Below, one piece after another: positions 16,549 to 24,826 of a stretch of 64,000 nucleotides of DNA. This DNA is from Arthrobacter sp. V1I9 (GTDB lineage: Bacteria; Actinomycetota; Actinomycetes; Actinomycetales; Micrococcaceae), in contig NZ_JAUSYU010000001.1 of assembly GCF_030817075.1 (NCBI RefSeq), positions 868,001-932,000 of the forward strand, read 5' to 3'. The number at the start of each line of letters is the position of its first letter. The first letter of the stretch is position 1. A model generated the notes under the pieces. It saw only the letters and a program-made list of their open reading frames with translations. It had not been told where the DNA came from and searched no databases. The position numbers were made by a program, and so were the translations under genes.

Positions 16549-17940
16549 CTAGTTGCTGATTCCGAGCGACTCCAGCATGGGCCGGAACTTCGCCCAGGTC
16601 TCCGCGAGCTCAGCTTCGGCCTGGGAGCCGTCCACTATTCCGCAGCCGGCATACAGTCGCACGGTGTCGCGGGACTCGATGACCGCTCCGCGCAGGGCAA
16701 TGCCCCACTCGCCGTTTCCGGCGGCATCCAGCCATCCCACCGGACCGGCGTACGGCCCGCGGTCCAGGTGCTCCAGCTTGCGGATGAGCGCGCCGGCCAC
16801 CTGGGTGGGGGTCCCGCAAACGGCGGCAGTGGGGTGCAGCGCGTTGATCAGGGCGAGGCATGTGGGGACGTGACCTTCCACCTCAGTGAGTTCTGCCTTC
16901 ACGTCCGAGGCCAGGTGCCAGACGTTTGGCAGCTCCAGGATGAAGGGTTCATCGTGCGCGTTCATCGCTTCGGAGAACGGCGCCAGCTGGGACGTGAGCG
17001 ACTGGATCGCGATTTCGTGCTCATGCCGTTGCTTCTCTGATCCTGCGAGCACCCGGGTGGCGTAATCCATAGGGAGGCCGTCCTCGCCGTGCGCATCGCG
17101 GCGGTCCAGGGTGCCGGCCAGCACGCGCGCCTGGGCGGTACGTCCCTCCACTTGGATCAGCATCTCAGGCGTTGCGCCGACCAGCCCGTCCACCCCGTAC
17201 GTCCAGCATTCGCGGTATCGGCCGGCGAGCTCCCGCAGCACCTGCGCGGCGTTCACGCCGGACGGAACGGTGGCAACGACGTCGCGCGCCAGTACCAGCT
17301 TCTCCAGCGCACCGGTCCGGATTTCGGCCACACCTGCTTCCACGGCAGCCATCCAGTCCTCCTCGCTCAGCGATCCCGTGTGCAGGGTTGCGCCGGCAGC
17401 AAGGGGAAGGGGACGTACGACGGCGCCGCCTGACCGCGGGCGAACCGCGCCGGAGGTACCGTCCCCGGCAGAGTCCGCTGCCGCCATCGTGCTTTCGCCG
17501 GAGGGGGAGCTGCTGCCCAGCAAACGGTCCAGTGCGGCGAGGGCGCCCTGCTCGGTGAGGGGGCCGTCGTCGAACGTCAACTGGGTGAGCCAGGCCTGGC
17601 CGTCACGGACGCCCACAACAACCTCGGGCACGATCAACCGGGATTCGTGGGCTGAAGTCTTGGAGAAAGCGAAGGATCCGAAGGCCACTGGACCTGTCCC
17701 CGGGAGTTCCACGGAGTCCGTGATGTCGGCTTCGAGGACCAGGTGGCGCCACCAGATATCGGCTTCGAGGAAGCGCTCGGGACCGGTGGCGGTGAAGCGG
17801 GTGATCTCGCCAAAGCCCACCAGCCCTGCCTCACGGCGGGTCCAGCAGAGCACATCGTCCCGGACCAGAAACGACGGCAGCCCCCCGGGGAATTTTTGGC
17901 CGTCAAGGGGGACTGTCAAGGTGCGGAACGTGCTGGTCAT
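16549..17940 (-). CDS. menF: Isochorismate synthase
   Basis: A 463-residue chorismate-utilising enzyme that converts chorismate to isochorismate, the first committed step toward menaquinone. The catalytic half (about 200-460) shows EKLVLARDVVATVP, ATPEMLIQVEG, AGT followed by EKQRHEHEIAIQSL, LHPTAAVCGTPT and GPYAGPVGWLDAAGNGEWGIALR. The last part resembles EntC/MenF/DhbC rather than anthranilate synthase. It is divergent from menG across 143 bases, and both are next to the other men genes, favouring menaquinone over a siderophore role. An alanine- and serine-rich insertion lies near residues 145-175. Confidence 0.9.
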   Translation of the reverse strand: MTSTFRTLTVPLDGQKFPGGLPSFLVRDDVLCWTRREAGLVGFGEITRFTATGPERFLEADIWWRHLVLEADITDSVELPGTGPVAFGSFAFSKTSAHESRLIVPEVVVGVRDGQAWLTQLTFDDGPLTEQGALAALDRLLGSSSPSGESTMAAADSAGDGTSGAVRPRSGGAVVRPLPLAAGATLHTGSLSEEDWMAAVEAGVAEIRTGALEKLVLARDVVATVPSGVNAAQVLRELAGRYRECWTYGVDGLVGATPEMLIQVEGRTAQARVLAGTLDRRDAHGEDGLPMDYATRVLAGSEKQRHEHEIAIQSLTSQLAPFSEAMNAHDEPFILELPNVWHLASDVKAELTEVEGHVPTCLALINALHPTAAVCGTPTQVAGALIRKLEHLDRGPYAGPVGWLDAAGNGEWGIALRGAVIESRDTVRLYAGCGIVDGSQAEAELAETWAKFRPMLESLGISN

Positions 17941-18083
17941 GATGGATCAACACTACCCCTCACGCTAAACCGCAGTGGCGTGCGGCGCCTCGAACCACTT
18001 GTACCCCGATACCCACCGCGGGCCGGGCCGGAGCATTGGCGCGGGCCTTGGTCCGGACCCTCCTGAACATTTGAGACAATGTC

Positions 18084-18860
18084 ATGGTGAACCGAGCATC
18101 CTTGGATAAGCGTCCGGACGAAGTAGCCACGATGTTTGACGACGTCGCCCCCAAATACGACGTCGTCAACGATGTCCTGTCCCTGGGGCAGACCCGCCGC
18201 TGGCGCAAGGTAGTGGTGGAGGCAATGGAAGCCGTCAAGGGCCAGCGGGTCCTGGACCTGGCCGCCGGAACAGGTACCTCCAGTGAGCCATATGCCGATG
18301 CAGGCATAGACGTGGTGGCCTGCGACTTCTCCCTCGGAATGCTCAAGGTCGGCAAGCGCCGCCGCCCGGACATCGACTTCATCGCCGGAGACGCCACTAA
18401 CCTGCCGTTCGCCGATAACACGTTCGACGCCACCACCATCTCCTTCGGCCTGCGCAACGTCAACGAGCCCAAGAAGGCCCTGCAGGAGATGCTCCGCGTC
18501 ACCAAGCCCGGCGGTCGCCTGGTCATCGCCGAGTTTTCCCAGCCCGTGGTTCCGCTTTGGCGCACCATGTATACCGAATACCTCATGCGCGCCCTCCCGC
18601 CCGTAGCCAGGAAGGTGGCCTCCAACCCGGACGCCTACGTGTACCTCGCCGAATCCATCCGCGCCTGGCCGGACCAGGACCACCTCGCAGCATGGCTGGA
18701 GGAAACCGGTTGGGAGAAGGTCACCTACCGCAACCTGTCCGGCGGAATCGTGGCCGTGCACCGTGCGTTCAAGGCCCCCGACTCAACACCAGACGGCGCA
18801 GCTGCCGCCATCGCCGCGCACAAGGGCCCCGTGGCCAAGCTGCGCCGCAACACCCGCTGA
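18084..18860 (+). CDS. menG: Demethylmenaquinone methyltransferase
   Basis: A 258-residue class I SAM-dependent methyltransferase of the UbiE/MenG family, performing the last methylation of menaquinone. Landmarks are [25 protein letters not shown], the SAM-binding [23 protein letters not shown], and the family signature [34 protein letters not shown] near residue 125. The start at 18084 matches the normal N terminus. It heads a run of three genes with the reductase (3-base gap) and the prenyl synthase (4-base overlap), all for making the quinone and its side chain. Confidence 0.95.
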   Translation: MVNRASLDKRPDEVATMFDDVAPKYDVVNDVLSLGQTRRWRKVVVEAMEAVKGQRVLDLAAGTGTSSEPYADAGIDVVACDFSLGMLKVGKRRRPDIDFIAGDATNLPFADNTFDATTISFGLRNVNEPKKALQEMLRVTKPGGRLVIAEFSQPVVPLWRTMYTEYLMRALPPVARKVASNPDAYVYLAESIRAWPDQDHLAAWLEETGWEKVTYRNLSGGIVAVHRAFKAPDSTPDGAAAAIAAHKGPVAKLRRNTR

Positions 18861-18863
18861 CCT

Positions 18864-20204
18864 GTGAGGGTATTGATTGTCGGCGCGGGGCCGGCCGGCT
18901 CCACCGCCGCGTACTACCTTGCCAAGGCCGGCATCGACGTCACCGTCTTGGAGAAGACGAGCTTCCCGCGCGAGAAGGTTTGCGGCGACGGCCTCACCCC
19001 GCGCGCTGTCCGCGAAATCCAGAAACTCGGCCTGCCACACCCTGAAGGTGACGGGTGGCGCCGCAACAAGGGCCTGCGCCTAATCGCGGGCGGACGCACC
19101 ATCGAGCTGCCCTGGCCCGAAGTGTCCGATTTTCCGCAGTACGGACTCATCCGCACCCGGCTGGGTTTTGACGAGGAACTGGCCCTCCACGCCCGGGCCG
19201 CCGGCGCCACAATCCTTGAGCGGCACAGCGTCACCGAAGCCCTCCGGAACGACGACGGCCGGGTCACCGGCGTCCGCGCCGCCGTCCTTGACGAGTCCGG
19301 ACGCAAGACGGGGGAGACGCACGACTTCAGTGCCGACGTCGTACTCGCCGCTGACGGAAACTCCACGCGCACGGCCGTATCCCTCGGCATCCAGAAACGT
19401 GACGACCGCCCGCTTGGCGTGGCTGTTCGCACGTACTTCACCTCGCCGCGCACGGACGATGACTGGATGGAGGGCTGGCTCGAGCTCCCCGGCCGCGACG
19501 GCAAGCTGCTGCCGGGCTACGGCTGGGTGTTCGGCGTCGGTGACGGCACGTCCAACGTGGGCTTGGGCATCCTGAACTCGTCCAAGGAATTCGGGAAGCT
19601 CGACTACAAGCAGGTCCTCCGCGAGTGGACCGCCGGGATGCCCGCCGACTGGGGCTTCACGCCCGAGAACCAGGTGGGCGAAATCCGCGGCGCCGCGCTG
19701 CCGATGGGCTTCAACCGAACGCCGCATTACTCACCCGGACTGCTCCTCCTCGGGGACGCCGGCGGCATGGTGTCCCCGTTCAACGGCGAGGGCATCTCCT
19801 ACGCCATGGAGTCCGCGCGTTTCGCCGCCGAGTTCATCATCGACGCCTCCTCGCGCGCGGCCTCTTCCGGCGGAACGTACGACGCCGACACGCACCTCTC
19901 GCGGTACGCGGGCTATGTGCGGGACCAGTGGGGCTCGCACTTCACGCTGGGGCGGGCGTTCGCCGCACTGATCGGCAAGCCGGCGGTCATGAAGCTCGCG
20001 CTCCGGACCGGCATGCCCATCCCGGTGCTGATGCGGTTCGTGGTCCGGCTCCTGGCCAACCTCACGGACCCCGCGGCGAAGGGCTTCGAGGACCGGGTGA
20101 TCCGGGTCCTGGAATCCCTGGTTCCGGCCACAACAAACACATCGCACGCTCCGTCGGCTTCGAATCAGCGGTATCCGCAACAAAAAGTTAGGGTTAACCA
20201 GTGA
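18864..20204 (+). CDS. Geranylgeranyl reductase family flavoprotein (MenJ-like)
   Basis: A 446-residue FAD-dependent reductase. The dinucleotide fold is VLIVGAGPAGSTAAYYLAKAG at the start, KVCGDGLTPRAV follows, and the second FAD motif is LLLLGDAGGMVSPFNGEGISYAMES near residue 295. In mycobacteria the homologue MenJ reduces one isoprene unit of menaquinone, giving MK-9(H2); the same quinone type is common in Arthrobacter. Its place between menG and the polyprenyl synthase fits this. It starts with GTG 3 bases after the menG stop and overlaps the next gene by GTGA. Action on another prenyl lipid cannot be excluded. Confidence 0.88.
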   Translation: MRVLIVGAGPAGSTAAYYLAKAGIDVTVLEKTSFPREKVCGDGLTPRAVREIQKLGLPHPEGDGWRRNKGLRLIAGGRTIELPWPEVSDFPQYGLIRTRLGFDEELALHARAAGATILERHSVTEALRNDDGRVTGVRAAVLDESGRKTGETHDFSADVVLAADGNSTRTAVSLGIQKRDDRPLGVAVRTYFTSPRTDDDWMEGWLELPGRDGKLLPGYGWVFGVGDGTSNVGLGILNSSKEFGKLDYKQVLREWTAGMPADWGFTPENQVGEIRGAALPMGFNRTPHYSPGLLLLGDAGGMVSPFNGEGISYAMESARFAAEFIIDASSRAASSGGTYDADTHLSRYAGYVRDQWGSHFTLGRAFAALIGKPAVMKLALRTGMPIPVLMRFVVRLLANLTDPAAKGFEDRVIRVLESLVPATTNTSHAPSASNQRYPQQKVRVNQ

Positions 20205-21301
20205 ACAACCCCGCAGACCACAGCTGGACGCACGCCGGGCACGGCCTGCCGGAGTCCGAACCCAGCCTCAACACCACCGCCATCGCGACGGGTTTGCAGC
20301 TGCCCGCTGGCTTCGCCGCCATCGCCGGGGATGCCGAGCTGGGGCCGGCCATCACCACCAACCTGGCCCGCGTGGAGAAGAAACTCCGCGAAGCCATTGC
20401 CAACTCCGATCCGCTGGCTGACGCAACGTCGCGCCACCTGGTGGAAGCCGGCGGCAAGCGCATCCGGCCTTTGCTGACGCTCCTTTGCGCCCACCTCGGC
20501 GACGCATCGCTTCCCGCCGTGGTGCAGGCCGCCGTCGTGGTGGAACTGACGCACCTCGCCACCCTGTACCACGACGACGTGATGGACTCCGCTCCGTTCC
20601 GCCGCGGTGCCCCCACGGCCCACGAGGTGTGGGGCAACTCTGTTGCGGTCCTCACCGGCGACCTGATTTTTGCCCGGGCCTCGATCCTGGTGTCCGAGCT
20701 CGGCTCGCGCGCGCTGGGGATCCAGGCGCGCACCTTCGAGCGGTTGTGCCTGGGCCAGCTGCACGAAACGGTCGGGCCACGCCCGGACGAGGATCCCGTG
20801 GAGCACTACCTTTCGGTGATTGCAGACAAGACGGGTTCCCTGGTTGCGGCATCCGGCCAGCTCGGCGCCATCTTTGCCGGCGCTGACCCCGCCTTCGAGT
20901 CCGTTTTGGTGGAGTACGGCGAGAAGGTGGGTGTGGCCTTCCAGCTTGCCGACGACGTCATTGATGTCACCGGCATCAAGGTCAAGTCCGGCAAGTCCCC
21001 GGGAACGGACCTGCGCGAAGGTGTTCCCACGCTGCCGGTGCTGCTCCTGCGCAGGGCCGCTGCCGATGGTGACCGGTCCGCCGTCGAACTTCTCCAGCTC
21101 ATCGATGGCGACCTGACCTCCGACGAAGCACTGGCCGAGGCTGTTGCCGGTCTTCGCGGGCACCCGGTTACCGCCGAATCCTGGGTGGTGGCGCGCCAGT
21201 GGGCAAATGAGGCCATTGCCGCGCTGGCCCCGCTGCCCGAAGGGGTGGTCAAGGAATCGCTGTCCAATTTCGCGATGGCCGTGGTGGACCGCGCCAGCTA
21301 G
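20201..21301 (+). CDS. Polyprenyl diphosphate synthase (menaquinone side chain)
   Basis: A 366-residue trans-prenyltransferase. The first aspartate-rich motif is LYHDDVMD (DDxxD) near residue 125 and the second is FQLADDVIDVTG near residue 250; GGKRIRPLLTLL is the conserved IPP-binding site. The GTG start overlaps the stop of the MenJ-like gene, so the two are coupled. Placement after menG and the reductase suggests it makes the nonaprenyl-length tail of menaquinone. Chain length cannot be read with confidence; residues just before DDVMD are small enough to allow long products. A 40-residue N-terminal extension precedes the domain. Confidence 0.92.
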   Translation: MNNPADHSWTHAGHGLPESEPSLNTTAIATGLQLPAGFAAIAGDAELGPAITTNLARVEKKLREAIANSDPLADATSRHLVEAGGKRIRPLLTLLCAHLGDASLPAVVQAAVVVELTHLATLYHDDVMDSAPFRRGAPTAHEVWGNSVAVLTGDLIFARASILVSELGSRALGIQARTFERLCLGQLHETVGPRPDEDPVEHYLSVIADKTGSLVAASGQLGAIFAGADPAFESVLVEYGEKVGVAFQLADDVIDVTGIKVKSGKSPGTDLREGVPTLPVLLLRRAAADGDRSAVELLQLIDGDLTSDEALAEAVAGLRGHPVTAESWVVARQWANEAIAALAPLPEGVVKESLSNFAMAVVDRAS

Positions 21302-21313
21302 CTTTCTCTGTGG

Positions 21314-21345
21314 AAGCCCGGCTCCGTGGTGGCGCCGGGCTTTCT
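21314..21345 (+). terminator. Terminator of the menG operon
   Basis: AAGCCCGGC (21314-21322) pairs with GCCGGGCTT (21334-21342), followed by TCT. It begins 13 bases after the prenyl-synthase stop codon. Confidence 0.8.
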
Positions 21346-21749
21346 GCTTGGGTGGGCTGGTGGCGCCTGCCGTTAAACGGGACAGCCCCGGTCCGCAGCG
21401 CTGAATGACGAGTCATCCGTGCTGTGAGCCGAGGCTATCTCTCCGTTCGCATCAGACCCGCCGGAGGCGTTTAGCGGATCCGTGAATAGTTTATGACAGC
21501 TTTGTCACAAGATGCAAGTCCGTTGTTACGGCCTTGTCAAAGACTTTCTTGCCGTTGTACGCCCTAATTGCGTCTCTTATGAGCCACTGCACCAGTGTTG
21601 CCCGCAGAATGGCGGGATGTAAGTCGGAGCCAGCCGCTAAAAGTCACGCATTCGGGTTTTAAGCGTCGCCCATGACTCGGGTTGTGTGTTGTCCACATAG
21701 CACCAGTCCTCTCTCGCGAGGGGGTCTTGAGCAACGACACGCTGGGCTG
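21346..21749. other. Gene-free stretch with lower GC before the AbiEi-DUF559 gene
   Basis: About 400 bases without a convincing gene. Part of it is less GC-rich than its surroundings. It contains a perfect small dyad TGACA-GCTT-TGTCA (21494-21507) and the first copy of an ACGCATTC repeat (21638-21655). It presumably also holds the promoter of the next gene. No RNA gene was recognised. Confidence 0.5.
21638..21655 (+). repeat. ACGCATTC repeat, left copy
   Basis: TAAAAGTCACGCATTCGG. An imperfect direct copy, TAAGTTACGCATTCCGG, lies at 22677-22693, so the two copies bracket the AbiEi-DUF559 gene. Confidence 0.5.
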
Positions 21750-22619
21750 ATGGACATCATCGATTACCTGAACCGGCAGGGCGGGGCGGCTCGGGCATCG
21801 CAGTTGAAGAAGTCCGGCTATACGCGGGCAGCGGTTAATCAGGCTGTCGCACTGGGAGTGGTGGTCAAGGTGCGACGCGGCGTTTACGCGGTGCCGGGCC
21901 CAGGCGTCCTGACCTCAGCCTTGGCTGCCGGCGGCAGGCTGACCTGTCTCTCGGCCGCTCCCGTTTATGAGCTCTGGACACTCAACACCGCCACATTCGT
22001 GCACCTCTGCCGCAGTCACCCCACCAGCACCCCTGGCGTGAAGGACCACGGCCGCCCCACGCATCCACGGCATGCTTGGCTGCCTGTAGTTGGGCTCGCA
22101 GACGTGCTGCTCCATGCCCTGCACTGCCTGCCCGAACTGGAAGCGCTAGTCATGGTGCAGTCGGCGGTGGGCAACGGAAGTATTTCGCTGGAGTTCCTGT
22201 TTGAAAAATGCCAAGGCCGCCGGAACGGCAAAGTGCGCTCGGTACTGGACCTCGTGATTCCCAGGGCAGACTCATTACTTGAGGTTCTGGCCAACACCTA
22301 CTTCGTCCGGGCCGGCCTGCGGGTGCGCAGGCACGTCGTGATTCCCGGTGTGGGCGAGGTGGACTTCCTGATAGAGGAATGCCTTGTGGTGGAAACCGAC
22401 GGTGCCACCCACTTCGAACCACGGGCGGTCAAGAAGGACCAGCGGCGGAACAACAAGAGCATCGTGGGTGGATATCTAGTGCTCCGCTATTACTACGAAG
22501 ACGTGGTCCATTCGCCGGATGCGATGGTTGCGGAGGTCCTGGCAGTCCTCGAGCTCAGGCGCAGGGGCGTTTTTCCGGTCGGGACGGCCACGCGCCAGAC
22601 CAGAATGCGCAGCTTTTAG
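21750..22619 (+). CDS. AbiEi-antitoxin-domain / DUF559 protein
   Basis: A 289-residue protein with two parts. Residues 1-60 (MDIIDYLNRQGGAARASQLK, then RAAVNQAVALGVVVKVRRGVYAVPG) match the winged-helix N-terminal domain of AbiEi-type antitoxins. The C-terminal part has VDFLIEECLVVETDGATHFE and RRNNKSIVGGYLVLRYYYEDV, the Vsr-like DUF559 nuclease fold with plausible acidic catalytic residues. Such stand-alone fusions are common in actinobacteria and have no proven role; no AbiEii toxin is next to it. The ATG at 21750 starts exactly at the domain. Near-identical short repeats flank the gene, a possible trace of mobility. Confidence 0.8.
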   Translation: MDIIDYLNRQGGAARASQLKKSGYTRAAVNQAVALGVVVKVRRGVYAVPGPGVLTSALAAGGRLTCLSAAPVYELWTLNTATFVHLCRSHPTSTPGVKDHGRPTHPRHAWLPVVGLADVLLHALHCLPELEALVMVQSAVGNGSISLEFLFEKCQGRRNGKVRSVLDLVIPRADSLLEVLANTYFVRAGLRVRRHVVIPGVGEVDFLIEECLVVETDGATHFEPRAVKKDQRRNNKSIVGGYLVLRYYYEDVVHSPDAMVAEVLAVLELRRRGVFPVGTATRQTRMRSF

Positions 22620-22676
22620 CCACTGCAGAAAATCAGTTCCATGCAAATCCCGCGTCCGTGGCCCACTCCGGCACCA

Positions 22677-22693
22677 TAAGTTACGCATTCCGG
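22677..22693 (+). repeat. ACGCATTC repeat, right copy
   Basis: TAAGTTACGCATTCCGG, the imperfect direct partner of 21638-21655, lying just after the AbiEi-DUF559 gene. Confidence 0.5.
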
Positions 22694-22733
22694 TCGTCGG
22701 ACGTAGCCCAGCACCCTGCCAAGCCAGGACACC

Positions 22734-23159
22734 CTAGTCTTCGTCGTCCTCGAACGCCCACTCGAACATGTCGAACACGAACTCCGAGAACGTGCCCTCT
22801 TCGGACTTCCACTGGCCGCGGGTGTTGTTGCGGCGGTACACGATGGGATCCGGGACGCCGAGGTCGCCGACGCGGAAGCCCCAGGTGTACTCCTCTTCCT
22901 CATCCTCGAGGAACATCAGGAAGCCTTCGTCGTCGACTTCGAGCTCGTCGGGATCCCAGAAGTAGTGGTAGGCCTCCATCAAGTCCTCGCAGCCGCCGAT
23001 GGCCAAGTAGAACTCGCGGAGGACCAAGGGGATCTCGAATTGGTGGTCGGCCAGGGCCTTGTCCAGCTCCTCGGCGGGCAGCCCGTCCTCTTCCTGCCAT
23101 TCGTCCTCGAGATACTTCGGAACCAGCGCACGGAATTTCTCGAGGAACATGTCAGTCAT
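22734..23159 (-). CDS. Acidic SMI1/KNR4 (SUKH)-like protein
   Basis: A 141-residue, very acidic cytoplasmic protein without a signal peptide. The pattern LPAEELDKALADHQFEIPLV, then LREFYLAIGG, then HYFWDPDELEV resembles the SUKH/SMI1-KNR4 fold, whose bacterial members are often immunity proteins for secreted nuclease toxins. The end, FVFDMFEWAFEDDED, is strongly charged. No polymorphic toxin gene is adjacent. It precedes the AbiEi-DUF559 gene convergently and follows the TRIC gene on the same strand after a 14-base gap, so it may simply be co-transcribed with the channel. The family call is moderate; a housekeeping role is possible. Confidence 0.55.
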   Translation of the reverse strand: MTDMFLEKFRALVPKYLEDEWQEEDGLPAEELDKALADHQFEIPLVLREFYLAIGGCEDLMEAYHYFWDPDELEVDDEGFLMFLEDEEEEYTWGFRVGDLGVPDPIVYRRNNTRGQWKSEEGTFSEFVFDMFEWAFEDDED

Positions 23160-23173
23160 GCTTCATATCCTAG

Positions 23174-23842
23174 CTAAAAGCCGCTCCGTGATTCGCCGCC
23201 CGCAGAGCTGGTGCGGTGCCACCCGTTGACGGCCAGCGGGATATGCCAGGAGCGCCGCCAGGCCACTACCCGGAACACAAAAACGAGGGCAGCCACCACG
23301 CAGGCGGTCAACGCATTAAAGGCTCCCGTTACCCACAGCACCGTGGTCAGTGCCGCGCCGCTGAAGGCCGGAACAGCGTATAAGTCCCGGGAGTTGAACA
23401 GCTGCGGCACTTCGTTGGCAGTGATGTCGCGCAGCAGCCCGCCGCCCACCGCCGTGGTAACGCCCAGCAGCACCGCCGCCACCGGGTTGACGCCGAAGGA
23501 CAGCGCTTTCAGGGTTCCGGTGATGCAGAACAGGGCCAGTCCGCCGGCGTCGAACAGGACCAGCAGCGACGTGAAGCGTTCCACGCTGGAAAACAGGAAG
23601 TACACCAGGAACGTGGCCAGCAGCGGCGGCACGAGATAGGCCGGATTGGTGAAGGCGGCAGGGACGCTGTTGAGAATGATGTCCCGGATGACGCCGCCGC
23701 CGAGTGACACCAGGGAGGCCAATAGTAGCGAGCCCACAATGTCGAACTGCTTCCGGGCCGCCAGCAAGGATCCCGAGACAGCAAAGAAGAAGACACCGGC
23801 CAGGTCCAGCCATACCAGGGCGATGTCAAAAGGGAATGTCAT
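23174..23842 (-). CDS. TRIC-family (UPF0126) cation channel membrane protein
   Basis: A 222-residue membrane protein built of two repeated three-helix units plus a seventh helix. Each unit carries a glycine-rich kinked motif: SLGGGVIRDIILNSVP near residue 46 and AVGGGLLRDITANEVP near residue 130. These mark the trimeric intracellular cation channel family, of which prokaryotic members are homotrimeric potassium-type channels. The C-terminal tail is short, basic and hydrophilic. It is divergent from the cbiX-like gene over 60 bases and leads into the SUKH-like gene. Confidence 0.9.
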   Translation of the reverse strand: MTFPFDIALVWLDLAGVFFFAVSGSLLAARKQFDIVGSLLLASLVSLGGGVIRDIILNSVPAAFTNPAYLVPPLLATFLVYFLFSSVERFTSLLVLFDAGGLALFCITGTLKALSFGVNPVAAVLLGVTTAVGGGLLRDITANEVPQLFNSRDLYAVPAFSGAALTTVLWVTGAFNALTACVVAALVFVFRVVAWRRSWHIPLAVNGWHRTSSAGGESRSGF

Positions 23843-23902
23843 GGAGCGTCCCGGCAGTTCAAAGAGGGCGGACAGGGCGGCTCCAACGTTACGCTAGCCC
23901 CT

Positions 23903-24772
23903 ATGAACAGCCCCATCATGATCGCCTGCGCCCATGGGACGTCCAGCACACAGGGTGCTGCGGAGGTGAACGCGCTGCGGGATGCCATCGCCGCGCTCCG
24001 CCCGGGCCTCGACATCCGCGAAGCGTACGTGGACGTCCAGCAGCCGGACTTGGTGGACGTGGTGGCGGGCCTGCCGGAGGGGGAGTCCGCAGTGGTGGTG
24101 CCGTTGCTGCTAAGCGTGGGATACCACGTGAAGGTGGACATTGCGAAGGCAGTTAAGAGCCGTCCTGGGAGTGCGGCTGCCGCGCCGCTGGGTCCGGATC
24201 CGCGTCTTGCCGCGCTGCTGGACCAGCGGCTGCGCGAGGCCGGGGTGACGGACCGCGACGTGATTGTCCTGGCCGCCGCGGGCTCGTCGAACCCCAGGGC
24301 AGCGGTGAGCGTGGAGGAACTGCTGGGCCAGCTCCAGGAGTTGCGGACCAACCGGATGGTGGCCGCCTATGGTGCCTCCGCCAAGCCTTCCGTGCCCGAC
24401 GCCGTCACGATGCTTCGCGAGGAACTTGAAGGAGGTGCCGGGGCGGGGGAGTCCGCCGGAGCTGACGACGTCGGCGGGCGCGTGGTGATTGCCTCCTACC
24501 TCCTGGCGCCGGGCTACTTCCATGACCAGCTCGCCAAGGCGGGTGCCGACGTTGTAACGGAACCGCTGCTGCCGTCCCCGGTGTTGGCCGAGATCGCGCT
24601 GGAAAGGTACGACGCCGCCGTCGCGAAGGCCGCCGAAACCGCAACCGAAACACCAACCGAAGCGCCATCCAACGAGCCCGCCGCAGCCCCTACGGAAGCC
24701 AGATCGGATGCACAGGAGGGTGGCTTCTTCAAGGCCGTCCGGCGTTTCGTGACGAAATATTTCCCTAGGTGA
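23903..24772 (+). CDS. Sirohydrochlorin chelatase (CbiX-like)
   Basis: A 289-residue class II chelatase. It carries two CbiX half-domains: IACAHGTSSTQGAAEVNAL with the active-site histidine at the start, and the second near VIVLAAAGSSNPRAAVS, followed by IASYLLAPGYFHDQLAKAGAD. The second metal-binding histidine is in the VGYHVKVDI segment. It inserts Fe into sirohydrochlorin to make siroheme (cobalt is the cobalamin alternative). Siroheme is needed by the sulfite reductase encoded 55 bases downstream, which fixes the role. A hydrophilic, threonine- and alanine-rich linker (about 245-270) precedes a basic C-terminal tail, FFKAVRRFVTKYFPR. Confidence 0.88.
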   Translation: MNSPIMIACAHGTSSTQGAAEVNALRDAIAALRPGLDIREAYVDVQQPDLVDVVAGLPEGESAVVVPLLLSVGYHVKVDIAKAVKSRPGSAAAAPLGPDPRLAALLDQRLREAGVTDRDVIVLAAAGSSNPRAAVSVEELLGQLQELRTNRMVAAYGASAKPSVPDAVTMLREELEGGAGAGESAGADDVGGRVVIASYLLAPGYFHDQLAKAGADVVTEPLLPSPVLAEIALERYDAAVAKAAETATETPTEAPSNEPAAAPTEARSDAQEGGFFKAVRRFVTKYFPR

Positions 24773-24790
24773 CTCAACGTTTCCGGGCCT

Positions 24791-24820
24791 TTGTGACGCT
24801 ATTCGGGCGGGACCTACAGT
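24791..24820 (+). promoter_or_regulatory. Leaderless-type promoter of sir
   Basis: TTGTGA (24791-24796), an 18-base spacer and TACAGT (24815-24820) form a good housekeeping promoter. The -10 box ends six bases before the ATG, so transcription would start at or next to the A of ATG. No Shine-Dalgarno is present. The layout matches that of the siroheme-synthase gene at 36378. Confidence 0.65.
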
Positions 24821-24826
24821 CGATGC

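Noticed and set aside
21346..21749. tRNA or other RNA gene in the gap before the AbiEi-DUF559 gene
   Set aside because: No cloverleaf or TpsiC-like sequence was found on reading both strands.
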